A stretch of DNA of 64,000 nt from Kocuria salsicia. GTDB taxonomy: Bacteria > Actinomycetota > Actinomycetes > Actinomycetales > Micrococcaceae. The position numbers were made by a program, and so were the translations under genes. This document shows positions 44,078 through 52,603 of the stretch, piece after piece (positions within the stretch are counted from its first letter, which is position 1; each line of letters opens with the position of its first letter). The notes beneath the pieces were generated by a model. It was given only the letters and a program-made list of their open reading frames with translations. It ran no database searches and was not told the DNA's origin. The stretch lies in assembly GCF_007681555.1 (NCBI RefSeq), contig NZ_VELE01000001.1:992001-1056000 (forward strand), read 5' to 3'.

Positions 44078-44112
44078 ACGACGACGCCGGGCCCGCGACC
44101 CGGCGTCGTCGT
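44078..44112 (-). terminator. Hairpin after the OmpR-type regulator gene
   Basis: Perfect 14-bp stem (ACGACGACGCCGGG and complement) with a 7-base loop, 50 bases after the regulator stop and 35 bases upstream of sixA. Confidence 0.75.
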
Positions 44113-44162
44113 GCGACCACCTGTGGTGATGGCGTCCCTGGACCCGTCGGTTGCCCAGCCCG

Positions 44163-44960
44163 TCAGATGGAGTACTCGGGGGCGGCCCAGACGACGACCT
44201 CAGGGTGGTCGTAGAACCGGTAGCCCTGCCCGCGCACGGTGCGCACGGTGTTGGCCAGTCGCCCGAGCTTGGAGCGCAGACGGCGCACGTGGACGTCGAT
44301 GGTGCGCTCGGACGGGACCTCGTCCGCGTCCCCCCACAGGTTGTCCAGCAGCTCCGTGCGCCCGACCGTGCGGGTGCCGTTCTCCACCAGGTAGTTGAGC
44401 AGCTCGAACTCGCGGTGCGTGAGGTTGAGCAGATCGCCGTCCAGGAAGACCTCGCGGCGGGAGAGGTCGATCAGCACGCCCACGCGCTGGTAGTCGATGG
44501 TGCCGCCGCCGCTGGCCGGCAGGGGTGCGATGGGCTCGACCACCGGGTCCGTGAACGTGGGATCGCCCAGGGCGCTGCGCACGACCTCAAGGTCCGTGCC
44601 CTCGGCGTTGATGGGGGCGAGCGCGACGGCGGCGTAGGAGTCCGACTCCGGAACCGTGGCGCTGATGTACTGCCGGATGTCCTGCACCAGCTGGACCAGG
44701 TTGATGCCGCGGTCCGCGGCGGCCTGCTCGTCCACGCCCACGTAGAGCACGAAGCCGCGCGCCTCGGTGGGTTGCTGCTCCGCGACGGGCTGGGCCCCGC
44801 TGCGGGTCTCGGGACTGAATTCCGCGGACACGGATCGCAGGTGGCGGTACTTCTCGGGCGTCGCGGCCACGGGGCGGGCTCCTCGCGGCAGGACGGGGGC
44901 CTGGGTGCCGCCCACGCGGTGCCGCTGGGAGATGTGGACGTATCCCGGTGCGCCTGTCAT
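44163..44960 (-). CDS. OmpR/PhoB-type winged-helix DNA-binding protein without a receiver
   Basis: 265 residues, ATG after AGGAG. The C-terminal 95 residues are a Trans_reg_C winged helix: LIDLSRREVFLDGDLLNLTHREFELLNYLVENGTRTVGRTELLDNLW, then the recognition part RTIDVHVRRLRSKLG and GQGYRFY. The N-terminal 165 residues have no DD..D..K receiver pattern; they contain a small alpha/beta-like segment (FVLYVGVDEQAAADRGINLVQLVQDIRQYI). So signal input is not by normal phosphorylation. It is preceded by a 337-base gene-free region. Targets unknown. Confidence 0.85.
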   Translation of the reverse strand: MTGAPGYVHISQRHRVGGTQAPVLPRGARPVAATPEKYRHLRSVSAEFSPETRSGAQPVAEQQPTEARGFVLYVGVDEQAAADRGINLVQLVQDIRQYISATVPESDSYAAVALAPINAEGTDLEVVRSALGDPTFTDPVVEPIAPLPASGGGTIDYQRVGVLIDLSRREVFLDGDLLNLTHREFELLNYLVENGTRTVGRTELLDNLWGDADEVPSERTIDVHVRRLRSKLGRLANTVRTVRGQGYRFYDHPEVVVWAAPEYSI

Positions 44961-45297
44961 TAGAACTCCTGCCTCGTGAAGCCCCGTTCCCGTGAGTTTC
45001 CTGGAAAACGGCGTTATCAACATCGTCGGCGATGAAGGTCGAGACTGGCAAGTAATAGAAGCGTATTTTTCTCACATGATGAGACAGTCTGCAGCTCAGA
45101 CCAGCCGCTGGCGGAAAAGGGTTGCATTGCCGGGCGCAGGGAGGATGAATCCTCACCGAAAGTCCGCGCATTTTTGCACTCGGCCGAGCAAACTCAGGTG
45201 AGAGCTTGAGCAATCACACCTGAAAGCGAATGTCAACCAGTCGTGCGAGATCCCCACTCAGGGCGGGGAGCGGGGCACCGGAGGCGGCCCCGGGCCC
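44961..45297. other. 337-base AT-richer gene-free region upstream of the regulator
   Basis: No gene seen. Base composition is clearly less GC-rich than around it. It holds a consensus TTGACA on the minus strand (45231-45236) and, within 8-40 bases downstream, an inverted repeat TCAGGTG/CACCTGA (45194-45200, 45217-45223). The -10 position for that TTGACA is poor. This looks like a regulated promoter with a leader of more than 200 bases, but that is tentative. Confidence 0.5.
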
Positions 45298-45933
45298 TCA
45301 GTCCACCACGCCGTAGAGCCTGTCCCCGGCGTCGCCGAGGCCCGGGATGATGTAGGCGTTCTCGTCCAGGCGCTCGTCCACGGAGGCCAGCACCACGTTC
45401 ACCTCGGCATCCTCGAGCTCGCCGTTCAGCCGTTCCAGCCCCTCGGGTGCGGCCAGCAGGCACACGCACGTGATCTGCTCGGCGCCGCGGCGGTAGAGGA
45501 ACTTGATGGCCTCGCTGAGGGTGCCGCCCGTGGCGAGCATGGGGTCCAGCACGTAGACCTGCCGCCCGGTGAGGTCGTCCGGGAGCCGTTCCGCGTAGGT
45601 GATGATGTCCAGGGTGGCGTCGTCCCGGGCCATGCCCAGGAACCCGACCTCCGCGGTGGGGACCAGACGGGTCATGCCCTCGAGCATCCCCAGCCCCGCG
45701 CGCAGGATCGGCACCACCAGCGGCCGCGGCCGGGCCAGCGCCACACCCTCGGTCTGCGCCACCGGGGTCTGCACGGTGACGGTCTCCACGCGCACGTCCC
45801 GGGTGGCCTCGTAGGCCAGGAGGGTTACGAGCTCCTCCACCAGCTGCCTGAACACGGGCGACGGCGTGTCCTTGTCGCGCAGCACGCTGAGTTTGTGGGC
45901 GACGAGGGGATGCTCCAAGACGGTGACTCGCAT
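45298..45933 (-). CDS. upp: Uracil phosphoribosyltransferase
   Basis: 211 residues. Family blocks: [41 protein letters not shown] loop [16 protein letters not shown], and the uracil-binding end [16 protein letters not shown]. Salvages uracil to UMP. TAGATT ends seven bases before the ATG and no ribosome site is seen, so probably leaderless. Divergent from the ABC exporter. Confidence 0.96.
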   Translation of the reverse strand: MRVTVLEHPLVAHKLSVLRDKDTPSPVFRQLVEELVTLLAYEATRDVRVETVTVQTPVAQTEGVALARPRPLVVPILRAGLGMLEGMTRLVPTAEVGFLGMARDDATLDIITYAERLPDDLTGRQVYVLDPMLATGGTLSEAIKFLYRRGAEQITCVCLLAAPEGLERLNGELEDAEVNVVLASVDERLDENAYIIPGLGDAGDRLYGVVD

Positions 45934-45940
45934 ACCCCAG

Positions 45941-45946
45941 AATCTA
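45941..45946 (-). promoter_or_regulatory. -10 hexamer of upp (leaderless)
   Basis: TAGATT on the minus strand, seven bases from the ATG at 45933. Confidence 0.55.
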
Positions 45947-46153
45947 GCAGTCGCCCGGCCCGCCCACTCACCACCCGGGGCCGCCGGGAGGGATCGGCAC
46001 CGGCCGGCGGCACCCGGTGCCGCGCACCAGCTCGTCATCACAAATTCATCACACACCGCTGAACCTGAGGGATTCCCGAACACGTGTGTCCTATTCTCGT
46101 AAGCGTCACCCGACAGCGTTCTGTGCATCACACCCCCGGAAGGAACACATCGA

Positions 46154-47119
46154 ATGACGGTTCCGGTTCTCGAGACGGAGAATCTGGTCAAGATCTACGG
46201 CCGGGGAGAAACCAGGTTCGACGCCCTCAAGGGCATCAACCTGGAGATCGGCAAGGGCGAGTCGCTGGCGATCGTGGGGAAGTCGGGTTCCGGGAAGTCC
46301 ACCCTCATGCACCTGCTGGCCCTGCTGGACGGACCCACGCACGGCGTGGTGGCGCTCGAGGGAAGGCCCACCAACGACCTCAGCGCCAAGGAACTGAACG
46401 AGCTGCGCAACTCCGCCTTCGGATTCGTGTTCCAGCAGTTCTTCCTCACCCCTGGCCAGACGGTCCTGGAGAACGTGACGCTGCCGCTGAAGATCGCCGG
46501 TGTTCCCGCGGCTGAGCGCAAGCGCCGGGGCCTGGCGGCGCTGGAACAGCTGGAAATGGGGGACAAGGCCCAGAACAAGGCCACGGACCTCTCCGGCGGC
46601 CAGAAGCAGCGCGTGGTCATCGCCCGTGCGCTGATCAACGACCCGTCCGTGATCTTCGCGGACGAGCCCACCGGCAACCTGGACTCGGCCACCTCCCGCG
46701 TGGTCGAGGACATCCTCTTCGGTCTTAACCGGGACAAGGGCATCACCCTGGTGGTCGTCACCCACGACGAGGACCTCGCCCGGCGCTGCTCCCGCCAGAT
46801 CCACCTGGTGGACGGGCGGATCGTGCCGGAGGCGGAGAAGGCCGCGGGCGGCGGCGGCGTCCCCGGTCCCGCGGCCGCCGACGACGCCGCACAGGCGCCC
46901 GCTGCCCAGGCAGCCGGCACACCCTGGGACGGCGCCCCGGAGGCCGCGCCCCATGAGGACACGGGCGGGCTGACCGTCAAGGAGCCGCGGACCGGCGCGA
47001 TCGTGATGCTCAGCGAGGCGGACGTGGCCGAAATCGCCCGTGCCGCGCAGCAGCCGCCGCGAACGGGCAAGCACAGTGCCTCCCCCAGCACCCCCGAGCA
47101 GCCAGGAGCCACCGCGTGA
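46154..47119 (+). CDS. MacB/LolD-type ABC transporter ATP-binding protein
   Basis: 321 residues, ATG after GGAAGGAA. Walker [13 protein letters not shown]-loop FVFQQFFL, signature [15 protein letters not shown], Walker [14 protein letters not shown] and switch His in VVVTHDE. The ATPase ends at about residue 230; a 90-residue Ala/Pro/Gly-rich tail follows, ending in a short helix-like [18 protein letters not shown]. It overlaps the permease by four bases (GTGA). A TATTCT hexamer lies 60 bases upstream. Confidence 0.93.
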   Translation: MTVPVLETENLVKIYGRGETRFDALKGINLEIGKGESLAIVGKSGSGKSTLMHLLALLDGPTHGVVALEGRPTNDLSAKELNELRNSAFGFVFQQFFLTPGQTVLENVTLPLKIAGVPAAERKRRGLAALEQLEMGDKAQNKATDLSGGQKQRVVIARALINDPSVIFADEPTGNLDSATSRVVEDILFGLNRDKGITLVVVTHDEDLARRCSRQIHLVDGRIVPEAEKAAGGGGVPGPAAADDAAQAPAAQAAGTPWDGAPEAAPHEDTGGLTVKEPRTGAIVMLSEADVAEIARAAQQPPRTGKHSASPSTPEQPGATA

Positions 47120-48399
47120 AATTCATCGATCTGCTGCGCACGGCAATCGGCAACACGTTCCGGTCCAAGGCACGCACGGTGCTGACCGTGATTGCGATCT
47201 TCATCGGCTCGTTCACGCTGACCCTGACCTCCGGGATCGGCACGGGCGTCAACGACTACATCGACAAGACCGTGGCCGCGTTCGGCAACGACAACGCCCT
47301 GTTCGTGCAGAAGGTCTCCGAGCAGTCCACGTCCGGCGCGGGCCAGGACGACGGGCCCACCGAGTACAACCCGGACGACGCCAACGTGCGGATGGGCTTC
47401 GGCTCCATGAGCGGGCTGAGCGACTCGGACATCGCGAAGATCGAGAAGATCGACGGGGTGGAGTCCGTGGACCCCATGTACATGGTCACGCCCAAGTACC
47501 TCGAGGCGGCCAACGGCAAGAAGTTCACGCTGAGCCTGGGCTCTCCCCCGGAAGCGGACGGCCTGCAGCTCGAGGCTGGGAAGACGCCGGACCGCGCGAA
47601 GGACGAGATCCTGCTCCCGGCCTCATGGGTGGAGCCGCTGGGGCTGGGCTCCAGCCAGGACGCCGTGGGCAAGACCGTGAAGATCACCATCGGCAACGCC
47701 GTGGACGAGGACAAGGCGTTCACCGTCACGGTCTCCGGGGTCTCCCAGGCGTCCCTGGCGGGCTCCTCCGACAACCCCATCCCCTCCGCGGGGCTGAACA
47801 AGAAGCTCTACGACTACCAGGTCTCTGGCAGCCCCCGGAAGATCCCGAACTCCTACTTCACCGCCACGGCCACCGTGGACGACGCCTCCAAGCTGGGTGC
47901 CGTCAAGTCCCAGCTGGCGGACGAGAGCATGATGGGCAGCACCGTGGAGGACCAGCTCGGGATGTTCCGCGCGGTCATCAACGGGATCGTGTGGATCCTC
48001 AACTCCTTCGCCATCATCGCGCTGCTGGCGGCCGGTTTCGGCATCGTCAACACGCTGCTGATGTCCGTGCAGGAGCGCACCCGGGAGATCGGGCTCATGA
48101 AGGCCCTGGGGATGAGCGGCGGGAAGGTCTTCGGCCTGTTCTCACTCGAGGCCATCTTCATCGGCTTCCTGGGTTCCGCAATCGGCGCCGCCGTGGGCGT
48201 GGCCGCCGGCAGCATCATCAGCGGCGTGCTCTCCGGCGGCCTGCTCTCCGGGCTGCCCGGGCTGAGCCTGTTCCTGTTCGACCCCCTCAAGACCCTGCTC
48301 ATCATCCTCGCGGTGATGTTCATCGCCTTCCTCGCCGGCACCATTCCCGCGGTGCGGGCCGCCCGGCAGGATCCCATCACCGCGCTGCGGTACGAGTAG
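47116..48399 (+). CDS. MacB/FtsX-family ABC transporter permease
   Basis: 427 residues, GTG start coupled to the ATPase stop. One N-terminal helix (TVLTVIAIFIGSFTLTLTS), an extracellular domain of about 240 residues (MacB-type), then three helices in the C-terminal FtsX domain (about 285-315, 335-365, 385-410) with the coupling motif VQERTREIGLMKALG. Works by mechanotransmission to export or release envelope substrates such as peptides or lipoproteins. The substrate is not evident. Confidence 0.92.
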   Translation: MKFIDLLRTAIGNTFRSKARTVLTVIAIFIGSFTLTLTSGIGTGVNDYIDKTVAAFGNDNALFVQKVSEQSTSGAGQDDGPTEYNPDDANVRMGFGSMSGLSDSDIAKIEKIDGVESVDPMYMVTPKYLEAANGKKFTLSLGSPPEADGLQLEAGKTPDRAKDEILLPASWVEPLGLGSSQDAVGKTVKITIGNAVDEDKAFTVTVSGVSQASLAGSSDNPIPSAGLNKKLYDYQVSGSPRKIPNSYFTATATVDDASKLGAVKSQLADESMMGSTVEDQLGMFRAVINGIVWILNSFAIIALLAAGFGIVNTLLMSVQERTREIGLMKALGMSGGKVFGLFSLEAIFIGFLGSAIGAAVGVAAGSIISGVLSGGLLSGLPGLSLFLFDPLKTLLIILAVMFIAFLAGTIPAVRAARQDPITALRYE

Positions 48400-48453
48400 T
48401 TCCCCCCCCTCAACGCACCACGCCGCGTAGTACTCACAGGAAGGACCGTCCTC

Positions 48454-49155
48454 ATGAGCACCACCCCCAACGAGCCCCAGGATCCCCGTTCCGCAGTGCC
48501 CGCAGACCCGAACACAGATGACCCGCGGGCTACGGGTCACGGTGGTGTCAACGGCGTTCCCGCCGGTCAGCCGTACGCCGAACCCCAGAACTCCGGTCAG
48601 CAGTACGGCGAGGCCGGCGGCAAGTACGGCACCGCCGAGTACAACCCCGGGCAGTACACCGGCATGACGGAGCGCCCCGGCACGATCGACAAGCTGCTCA
48701 AGCTCACCATGACGTCACTGGGCATCTACGTGCTGAGCGGCATCGTGGGCCTCATCGCGGTCAACACCATCGACTTCGTCGAGGTCTACCGCAACATGGG
48801 CATGGACTCGGGCACCGCCACCGAGATGGCCGGCAAGGTCGGCGGCGTCGGCGGCGTCGGCGGACCGACCGGTTCGATCATCTCCCTGGTCATCGGCATC
48901 GCGCTGTACCTGCTGGTGTGGTCCAACCTCAAGAAGGGCAAGAACTGGGCCCGCATCCTGGGAACGATCTTTGCCGCCCTCGCCATCCTGGGCGGCCTGT
49001 TCGGTCTGATGGGCGTCTTCATCTACCCCGCGCCGTGGAACATCATCATGATCGTGCTGGCCCTCCTGAAGGTGGTCGTGGACATCCTCTGGATCGTCAC
49101 CGCCTACAAGGCGCCCACCTCCGCCTGGTTCACCCAGAACCAGGTCCAGCGCTGA
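48454..49155 (+). CDS. Membrane protein of unknown function downstream of the ABC exporter
   Basis: 233 residues, ATG after AGGAAGGACC. Residues 1-75 are polar with Gln/Tyr/Gly repeats (QPYAEPQNSGQQYGEAGGKYG). Four hydrophobic helices follow (about 88-110, 148-168, 172-195, 200-222), and a Gly-Val run (GKVGGVGGVGG) precedes the second. Resembles small actinobacterial membrane proteins with a disordered head; no function known. 54 bases after the permease, so likely in the operon. Confidence 0.7.
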   Translation: MSTTPNEPQDPRSAVPADPNTDDPRATGHGGVNGVPAGQPYAEPQNSGQQYGEAGGKYGTAEYNPGQYTGMTERPGTIDKLLKLTMTSLGIYVLSGIVGLIAVNTIDFVEVYRNMGMDSGTATEMAGKVGGVGGVGGPTGSIISLVIGIALYLLVWSNLKKGKNWARILGTIFAALAILGGLFGLMGVFIYPAPWNIIMIVLALLKVVVDILWIVTAYKAPTSAWFTQNQVQR

Positions 49156-49160
49156 GCCGG

Positions 49161-49646
49161 ATGGCTCTTCCGCACACCGCCAGGTCCATCCAGCTCTCGG
49201 GCTGGATGGACCTGGCTCTTTCCGAGGCCGCACTCACGGCGGGCTCCGGGGACGTTCCCATCGGCGCCGTAGTCCTCGATGCCGAGGGCGCGGTGATCGG
49301 ACGCGGGCACAACCGCCGGGAGGCCGACGCCGATCCCACCGCCCACGCCGAGGTCCTGGCCCTGCGCGCGGCCGCTGCACGGCGCGGAGAGTGGCGGCTG
49401 GAAGGCTGCACGCTCGTCGTGACCCTGGAACCGTGCGCCATGTGCGCCGGCGCGGTCGTGCTCTCCCGCATCTCCACGGTTGTGTTCGGCGCGTGGGATC
49501 CCAAGGCGGGAGCGTGCGGCTCGGTGTTCGACATCGTGCGCGACCCCCGGCTCAACCACTGGGTGGAGGTCACCGGGGGTGTCAGGGAGGAGGAGTGCGC
49601 GGCCCTGCTGCGCGACTTCTTCCGCGGCCACCGGCACGGCCGCTGA
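49161..49646 (+). CDS. tadA: tRNA-specific adenosine deaminase
   Basis: 161 residues; start at the ATG five bases after the previous stop. Zinc-deaminase motifs HAEVLALR (His and catalytic Glu) and PCAMCAGA (two Cys). Converts A34 to inosine in tRNA-Arg(ACG), whose gene is 7 kb away in this window. The C-terminal segment NHWVEVTGGVREEECAALLRDFF is typical of TadA. Confidence 0.95.
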   Translation: MALPHTARSIQLSGWMDLALSEAALTAGSGDVPIGAVVLDAEGAVIGRGHNRREADADPTAHAEVLALRAAAARRGEWRLEGCTLVVTLEPCAMCAGAVVLSRISTVVFGAWDPKAGACGSVFDIVRDPRLNHWVEVTGGVREEECAALLRDFFRGHRHGR

Positions 49647-49700
49647 CGCCGACGAGGTCGCACGCACCAGTACGCTCCCCGCGCACGGGTGCGCCCCGGT

Positions 49701-49730
49701 TTGGAGCGGTCGCGGGCGGGCCTGTAAAGT
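49701..49730 (+). promoter_or_regulatory. Promoter of tRNA-Ser
   Basis: TTGGAG, 18-base spacer, TAAAGT, ending 10 bases before the tRNA. Confidence 0.6.
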
Positions 49731-49740
49731 GTTGGGAGCT

Positions 49741-49830
49741 GGTGACGTGTCCGAGCGGCCGAAGGTGCATCACTCGAAATGATGTTTGGTGTCAAAGCCA
49801 ACGTGGGTTCAAATCCCACCGTCACCGCCA
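49741..49830 (+). tRNA. tRNA-Ser (anticodon CGA)
   Basis: Class II tRNA with a long variable arm: acceptor GGTGACG/CGTCACC, anticodon stem CATCA/TGATG with loop CTCGAAA, T-arm GTGGG-TTCAAAT-CCCAC, discriminator G, and an encoded CCA at 49828-49830. Confidence 0.96.
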
Positions 49831-49836
49831 GTGGCC

Positions 49837-49878
49837 GAGGGCCCTGCTCCCCCGAGATCTCGGGGAGGCAGGGCCCTC
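49837..49878 (+). terminator. Terminator of tRNA-Ser
   Basis: GAGGGCCCTGC pairs with GCAGGGCCCTC, with an inner CCCCGAG/CTCGGGG stem; a strong hairpin six bases after the CCA. Confidence 0.8.
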
Positions 49879-49921
49879 ACTCATACTCCAGGGATGCCCC
49901 GTGGACGCACGGCGCCGCCTC

Positions 49922-50374
49922 TCACACCGGGATCTCCCGGTCCGGGCCAATCCGCTTCATTACCAGCGTCGAGTTCAGCCGCTGCACCCCGGGCAGCCCG
50001 CTGAGCACGGTGTCGTAGAACTTCTGGTAGGCCGCGAGATCCGCGACCAGCACCCGGAGCATGAAGTCCGGTTCGCCGAAGAGCCGCTCCGCCTCGATGA
50101 TCTGGGGGATCTGCTCCACCATGGTCTCGAACCGGGCGATCACCGTCGGCCCGGTGTGCTCCATGCGCACGAACACGAGGGCCTCGAACCCCAGCCCCAC
50201 GGCCTGCGGGTCCACCACCGCGCGGTAGTGCTGGATGGCTCCGGAACGCTCCAGCTCCTTGAGCCGCCGGTGGCACGAGGACAAACTCAGACCCACCTGC
50301 TGGGCGAGGTCCGTGGTGCTTGCTCGACCATCGCCCTGCAGCAGTGAAAGGATCTTCCGGTCGAGTTTGTCCAT
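49922..50374 (-). CDS. Lrp/AsnC-family regulator
   Basis: 150 residues, ATG after AGAGGA. Helix-turn-helix LDRKILSLLQGDGRASTTDLAQQVGLSLSSCHRRLKELE and the RAM ligand domain (EALVFVRMEHTGP, PDFMLRVLVADLAAYQKFYDTVLSGLPGV). It is divergent from a LysE exporter across a 97-base AT-richer gap, the usual layout for an amino-acid-responsive regulator and the exporter it controls. Ligand not known. Confidence 0.93.
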   Translation of the reverse strand: MDKLDRKILSLLQGDGRASTTDLAQQVGLSLSSCHRRLKELERSGAIQHYRAVVDPQAVGLGFEALVFVRMEHTGPTVIARFETMVEQIPQIIEAERLFGEPDFMLRVLVADLAAYQKFYDTVLSGLPGVQRLNSTLVMKRIGPDREIPV

Positions 50375-50471
50375 GCCGAGAATCCTCTCACGAAAACCGT
50401 CTTCCTATTGGAGATAAGCAAGCACATTTCACCGTCCGCCGCATAGTGTTTCGCCCGGAAAGGGGAATTGC

Positions 50472-51101
50472 ATGGACGTGACGCTGATGACGGAGTTCTG
50501 GGTGCTGGGCTTCCTGCTGGTGCTGGTGCCGGGACCGGACTGGGCCTACGCGATCGGTGCGGGACTGCGCGCCCGCTCCGCGGCACCGTCCGTCCTGGGG
50601 ATGCTCTCCGGATACGTCGTCGTGGTCACGGTGGTGGCCGTGGGCGTGGGCACCCTGGTCACCAAGTACCCGGTGGCGCTGACCACCATGTCCGTGGTGG
50701 GTGCGGGATACCTCCTCTACCTCGGAACCACCGCTCTGACGGCCCGCAGCGAGGGCGGCATCACCGCCGGGAACATCCCCCTGGACACCCGCGGATCCAC
50801 GCAGTTCGTCAAGGGCCTGGGCGTCAGCAGCCTCAACCCCAAGGGCCTGCTGCTCCTCATGGCCCTGCTGCCCCAGTTCGTGAGCCCGCAGGGGTGGTCC
50901 TCCACCGGACAGATGCTGGTGCTGGGAGGGCTGCACATCCTCAACTGCGCCGCGGTCTACTTCGCGGTGGCGCTGCTCTCCCGCAAGCTTCTGGGCTCCC
51001 GCCCGGCCGCGAGCGCCGTGATGTCCAAGCTCGCCGGGGTCATGATGCTCGTGGTGGGGCTCGGAATCCTGGCCGAGAAGGCGGGCGAGCTGCTCGGCTG
51101 A
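50472..51101 (+). CDS. LysE-family amino-acid exporter
   Basis: 209 residues, ATG after AAGGGGAATTGC. Six helices in the LysE/RhtB pattern: the start FWVLGFLLVLVPGPDWAYAIGAGL with the PGPD motif, then KGLGVSSLNPKGLLLLMALLPQFV, whose NPK motif is typical. Exports amino acids or similar solutes. Paired with the divergent Lrp gene. Confidence 0.92.
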   Translation: MDVTLMTEFWVLGFLLVLVPGPDWAYAIGAGLRARSAAPSVLGMLSGYVVVVTVVAVGVGTLVTKYPVALTTMSVVGAGYLLYLGTTALTARSEGGITAGNIPLDTRGSTQFVKGLGVSSLNPKGLLLLMALLPQFVSPQGWSSTGQMLVLGGLHILNCAAVYFAVALLSRKLLGSRPAASAVMSKLAGVMMLVVGLGILAEKAGELLG

Positions 51102-51261
51102 CACGCGCCGTCGTGCCCGGTCTGGATACCCACCGCCCTAGGATGTAGCGCGGACCACATTCTCCGCGCGCTCGAACGCGCCCGGGCAACGACCCCGCCG
51201 ACCGCGGCCGGGCCCCGGGAGCCGAGGGCAGCGCGAGCACCGACACGACGAGGAGCACAGC

Positions 51262-52083
51262 ATGAGCGACGAGCAGCCCGTGGGCCACCTGGGTAGCAAC
51301 GGCGAGGACGTCCCGAACGCCCACTACGTCCGCACGGGTGAGCACACCTTCCGCACCACCGTGCACACGCAGGGCGCGTGGAGCCCCCTGGAGCAGCACA
51401 TGGCGGCGTCCTCCGGGCTGCTGGTGCACGAGATCGAGCGCAACCACCCGCGCGAGGACGTGCTCCCGGTGCGCTTCTCGTTCGACATCCTGGGCTTCAT
51501 CGCGGGCGGCGAGATCGAGGTGCACACCCGGGTGCTGCGCCCCGGCAAGACGATCGAGCTGCTCGAGGCCACCATGAGCAGCGGCGGGCGCGACTGCATC
51601 CGGCTGAGCCTGTGGCGGCTGAAGACCTCGGACACCCAGGACGTGGCCGGCGGGGAGATCGAACCGTTGACCCCGCTGGAGGAGTGCGAGCCGCTGGACA
51701 TGTCGGAGGTCTGGGACGGCGGGTTCATCGGGTCCCTGGAGGGCCGCGTGGCCCGCGCGCCCCGCCCCGGCAGTGGTGCCGGCTGGCTGCGGATCGGCAA
51801 CGACATCGTGGCGGGTGAGCAGTCCTCGAACACCGCCCGTTTCATCAGCGCCGTGGACTCCGCGAACGGGCTCGCACCGCGCGTGGAGATCGGACCGTGG
51901 GCGTTCCCCAATGTGGACCTGAGCATCCACATGTTCCGCGCCCCCGTCTCCGCGTGGGTGGGCCTGGATGTGAATGTGGAGTTCGGCGGGGACGGCGTGG
52001 GCCTGACCCACTCGGAGCTCTTCGACGAGCAGGGCCCTGTGGGACGGGTGGCCCAGGCGCTGACCGTGCGCCGCATGGGCTGA
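51262..52083 (+). CDS. Double-hotdog thioesterase family protein
   Basis: 273 residues, ATG after GAGGAGCAC. Two hotdog halves: the first has PVRFSFDILGFIAGGEIEVHTRVLRPGKTIELLEATM, the second VDLSIHMFRAPVSAWVGLDVNVEFGGDGVGLTHSELFDEQGPVGRVAQAL. This is the TesB-like acyl-CoA thioesterase pattern. The substrate is unknown. Ends in a short GC hairpin. Confidence 0.85.
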   Translation: MSDEQPVGHLGSNGEDVPNAHYVRTGEHTFRTTVHTQGAWSPLEQHMAASSGLLVHEIERNHPREDVLPVRFSFDILGFIAGGEIEVHTRVLRPGKTIELLEATMSSGGRDCIRLSLWRLKTSDTQDVAGGEIEPLTPLEECEPLDMSEVWDGGFIGSLEGRVARAPRPGSGAGWLRIGNDIVAGEQSSNTARFISAVDSANGLAPRVEIGPWAFPNVDLSIHMFRAPVSAWVGLDVNVEFGGDGVGLTHSELFDEQGPVGRVAQALTVRRMG

Positions 52084-52090
52084 GGGGCAC

Positions 52091-52107
52091 CGCCCCGGCG
52101 CGGGGCG
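52091..52107 (+). terminator. Short hairpin after the thioesterase gene
   Basis: CGCCCCG and CGGGGCG around GCG, seven bases past the stop; no T-run. Confidence 0.5.
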
Positions 52108-52219
52108 GGGCTCATCACACTTCGCCATCCGATGGGGCCGAAGTTGACGGGCAACCCTAGAATAGCGGCTGGTTCCCAGAAGATTCCGGACGGGGTAGCA
52201 CCCCAGGAGGTCCCAGCAC

Positions 52220-52546
52220 GTGAGCAGCATCCTGATCAATGTGACCGACCGCGAGGGCGAGCGCACCGAGGGCGTGGAGTGGAAGGACTACGAGTCGCTC
52301 ATGGAGTGCCTCACCCGCCACAAGTTCCCCATCCTGGCCACGTGCGGCGGCAACGCGTCCTGCTCCACGTGCCACTCCTACCTGAACCAGGAGGCGTTCG
52401 TGAAGACGGGCGGCCCCAACGAGGAGGAGGAGGACCTCCTCGAGATGCTGGACGACACCCGCCACGACAACTCCCGCCTCACCTGCCAGGTGGAGTGGTC
52501 CGAGGACCTCGAGGGCGCGGAGATCACGATCGCCCCGGAGTGGTGA
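52220..52546 (+). CDS. [2Fe-2S] ferredoxin
   Basis: 108 residues from a GTG eight bases after AGGAGGT. Adrenodoxin-type ligands: CGGNASCSTCHSY and a fourth Cys in RLTCQVEW (C-x5-C-x2-C ... C). The region EEEEDLLEMLDD is the acidic partner-binding segment. Next gene, 57 bases on, is a large FAD/Fe-S dehydrogenase, which could be its partner; this is inference. TAGAAT lies about 55 bases upstream of the start. Confidence 0.92.
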   Translation: MSSILINVTDREGERTEGVEWKDYESLMECLTRHKFPILATCGGNASCSTCHSYLNQEAFVKTGGPNEEEEDLLEMLDDTRHDNSRLTCQVEWSEDLEGAEITIAPEW

Positions 52547-52603
52547 GTCCCGCTTACTGACACGGAGTTGGAAACCTCGCGTCCCGTGGACGAAAGTTGG
52601 GGC

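Noticed and set aside
41957-49830. tRNA genes as integration sites of a mobile element
   Set aside because: No integrase, direct repeat of the tRNA 3' end, or foreign gene set next to either tRNA.
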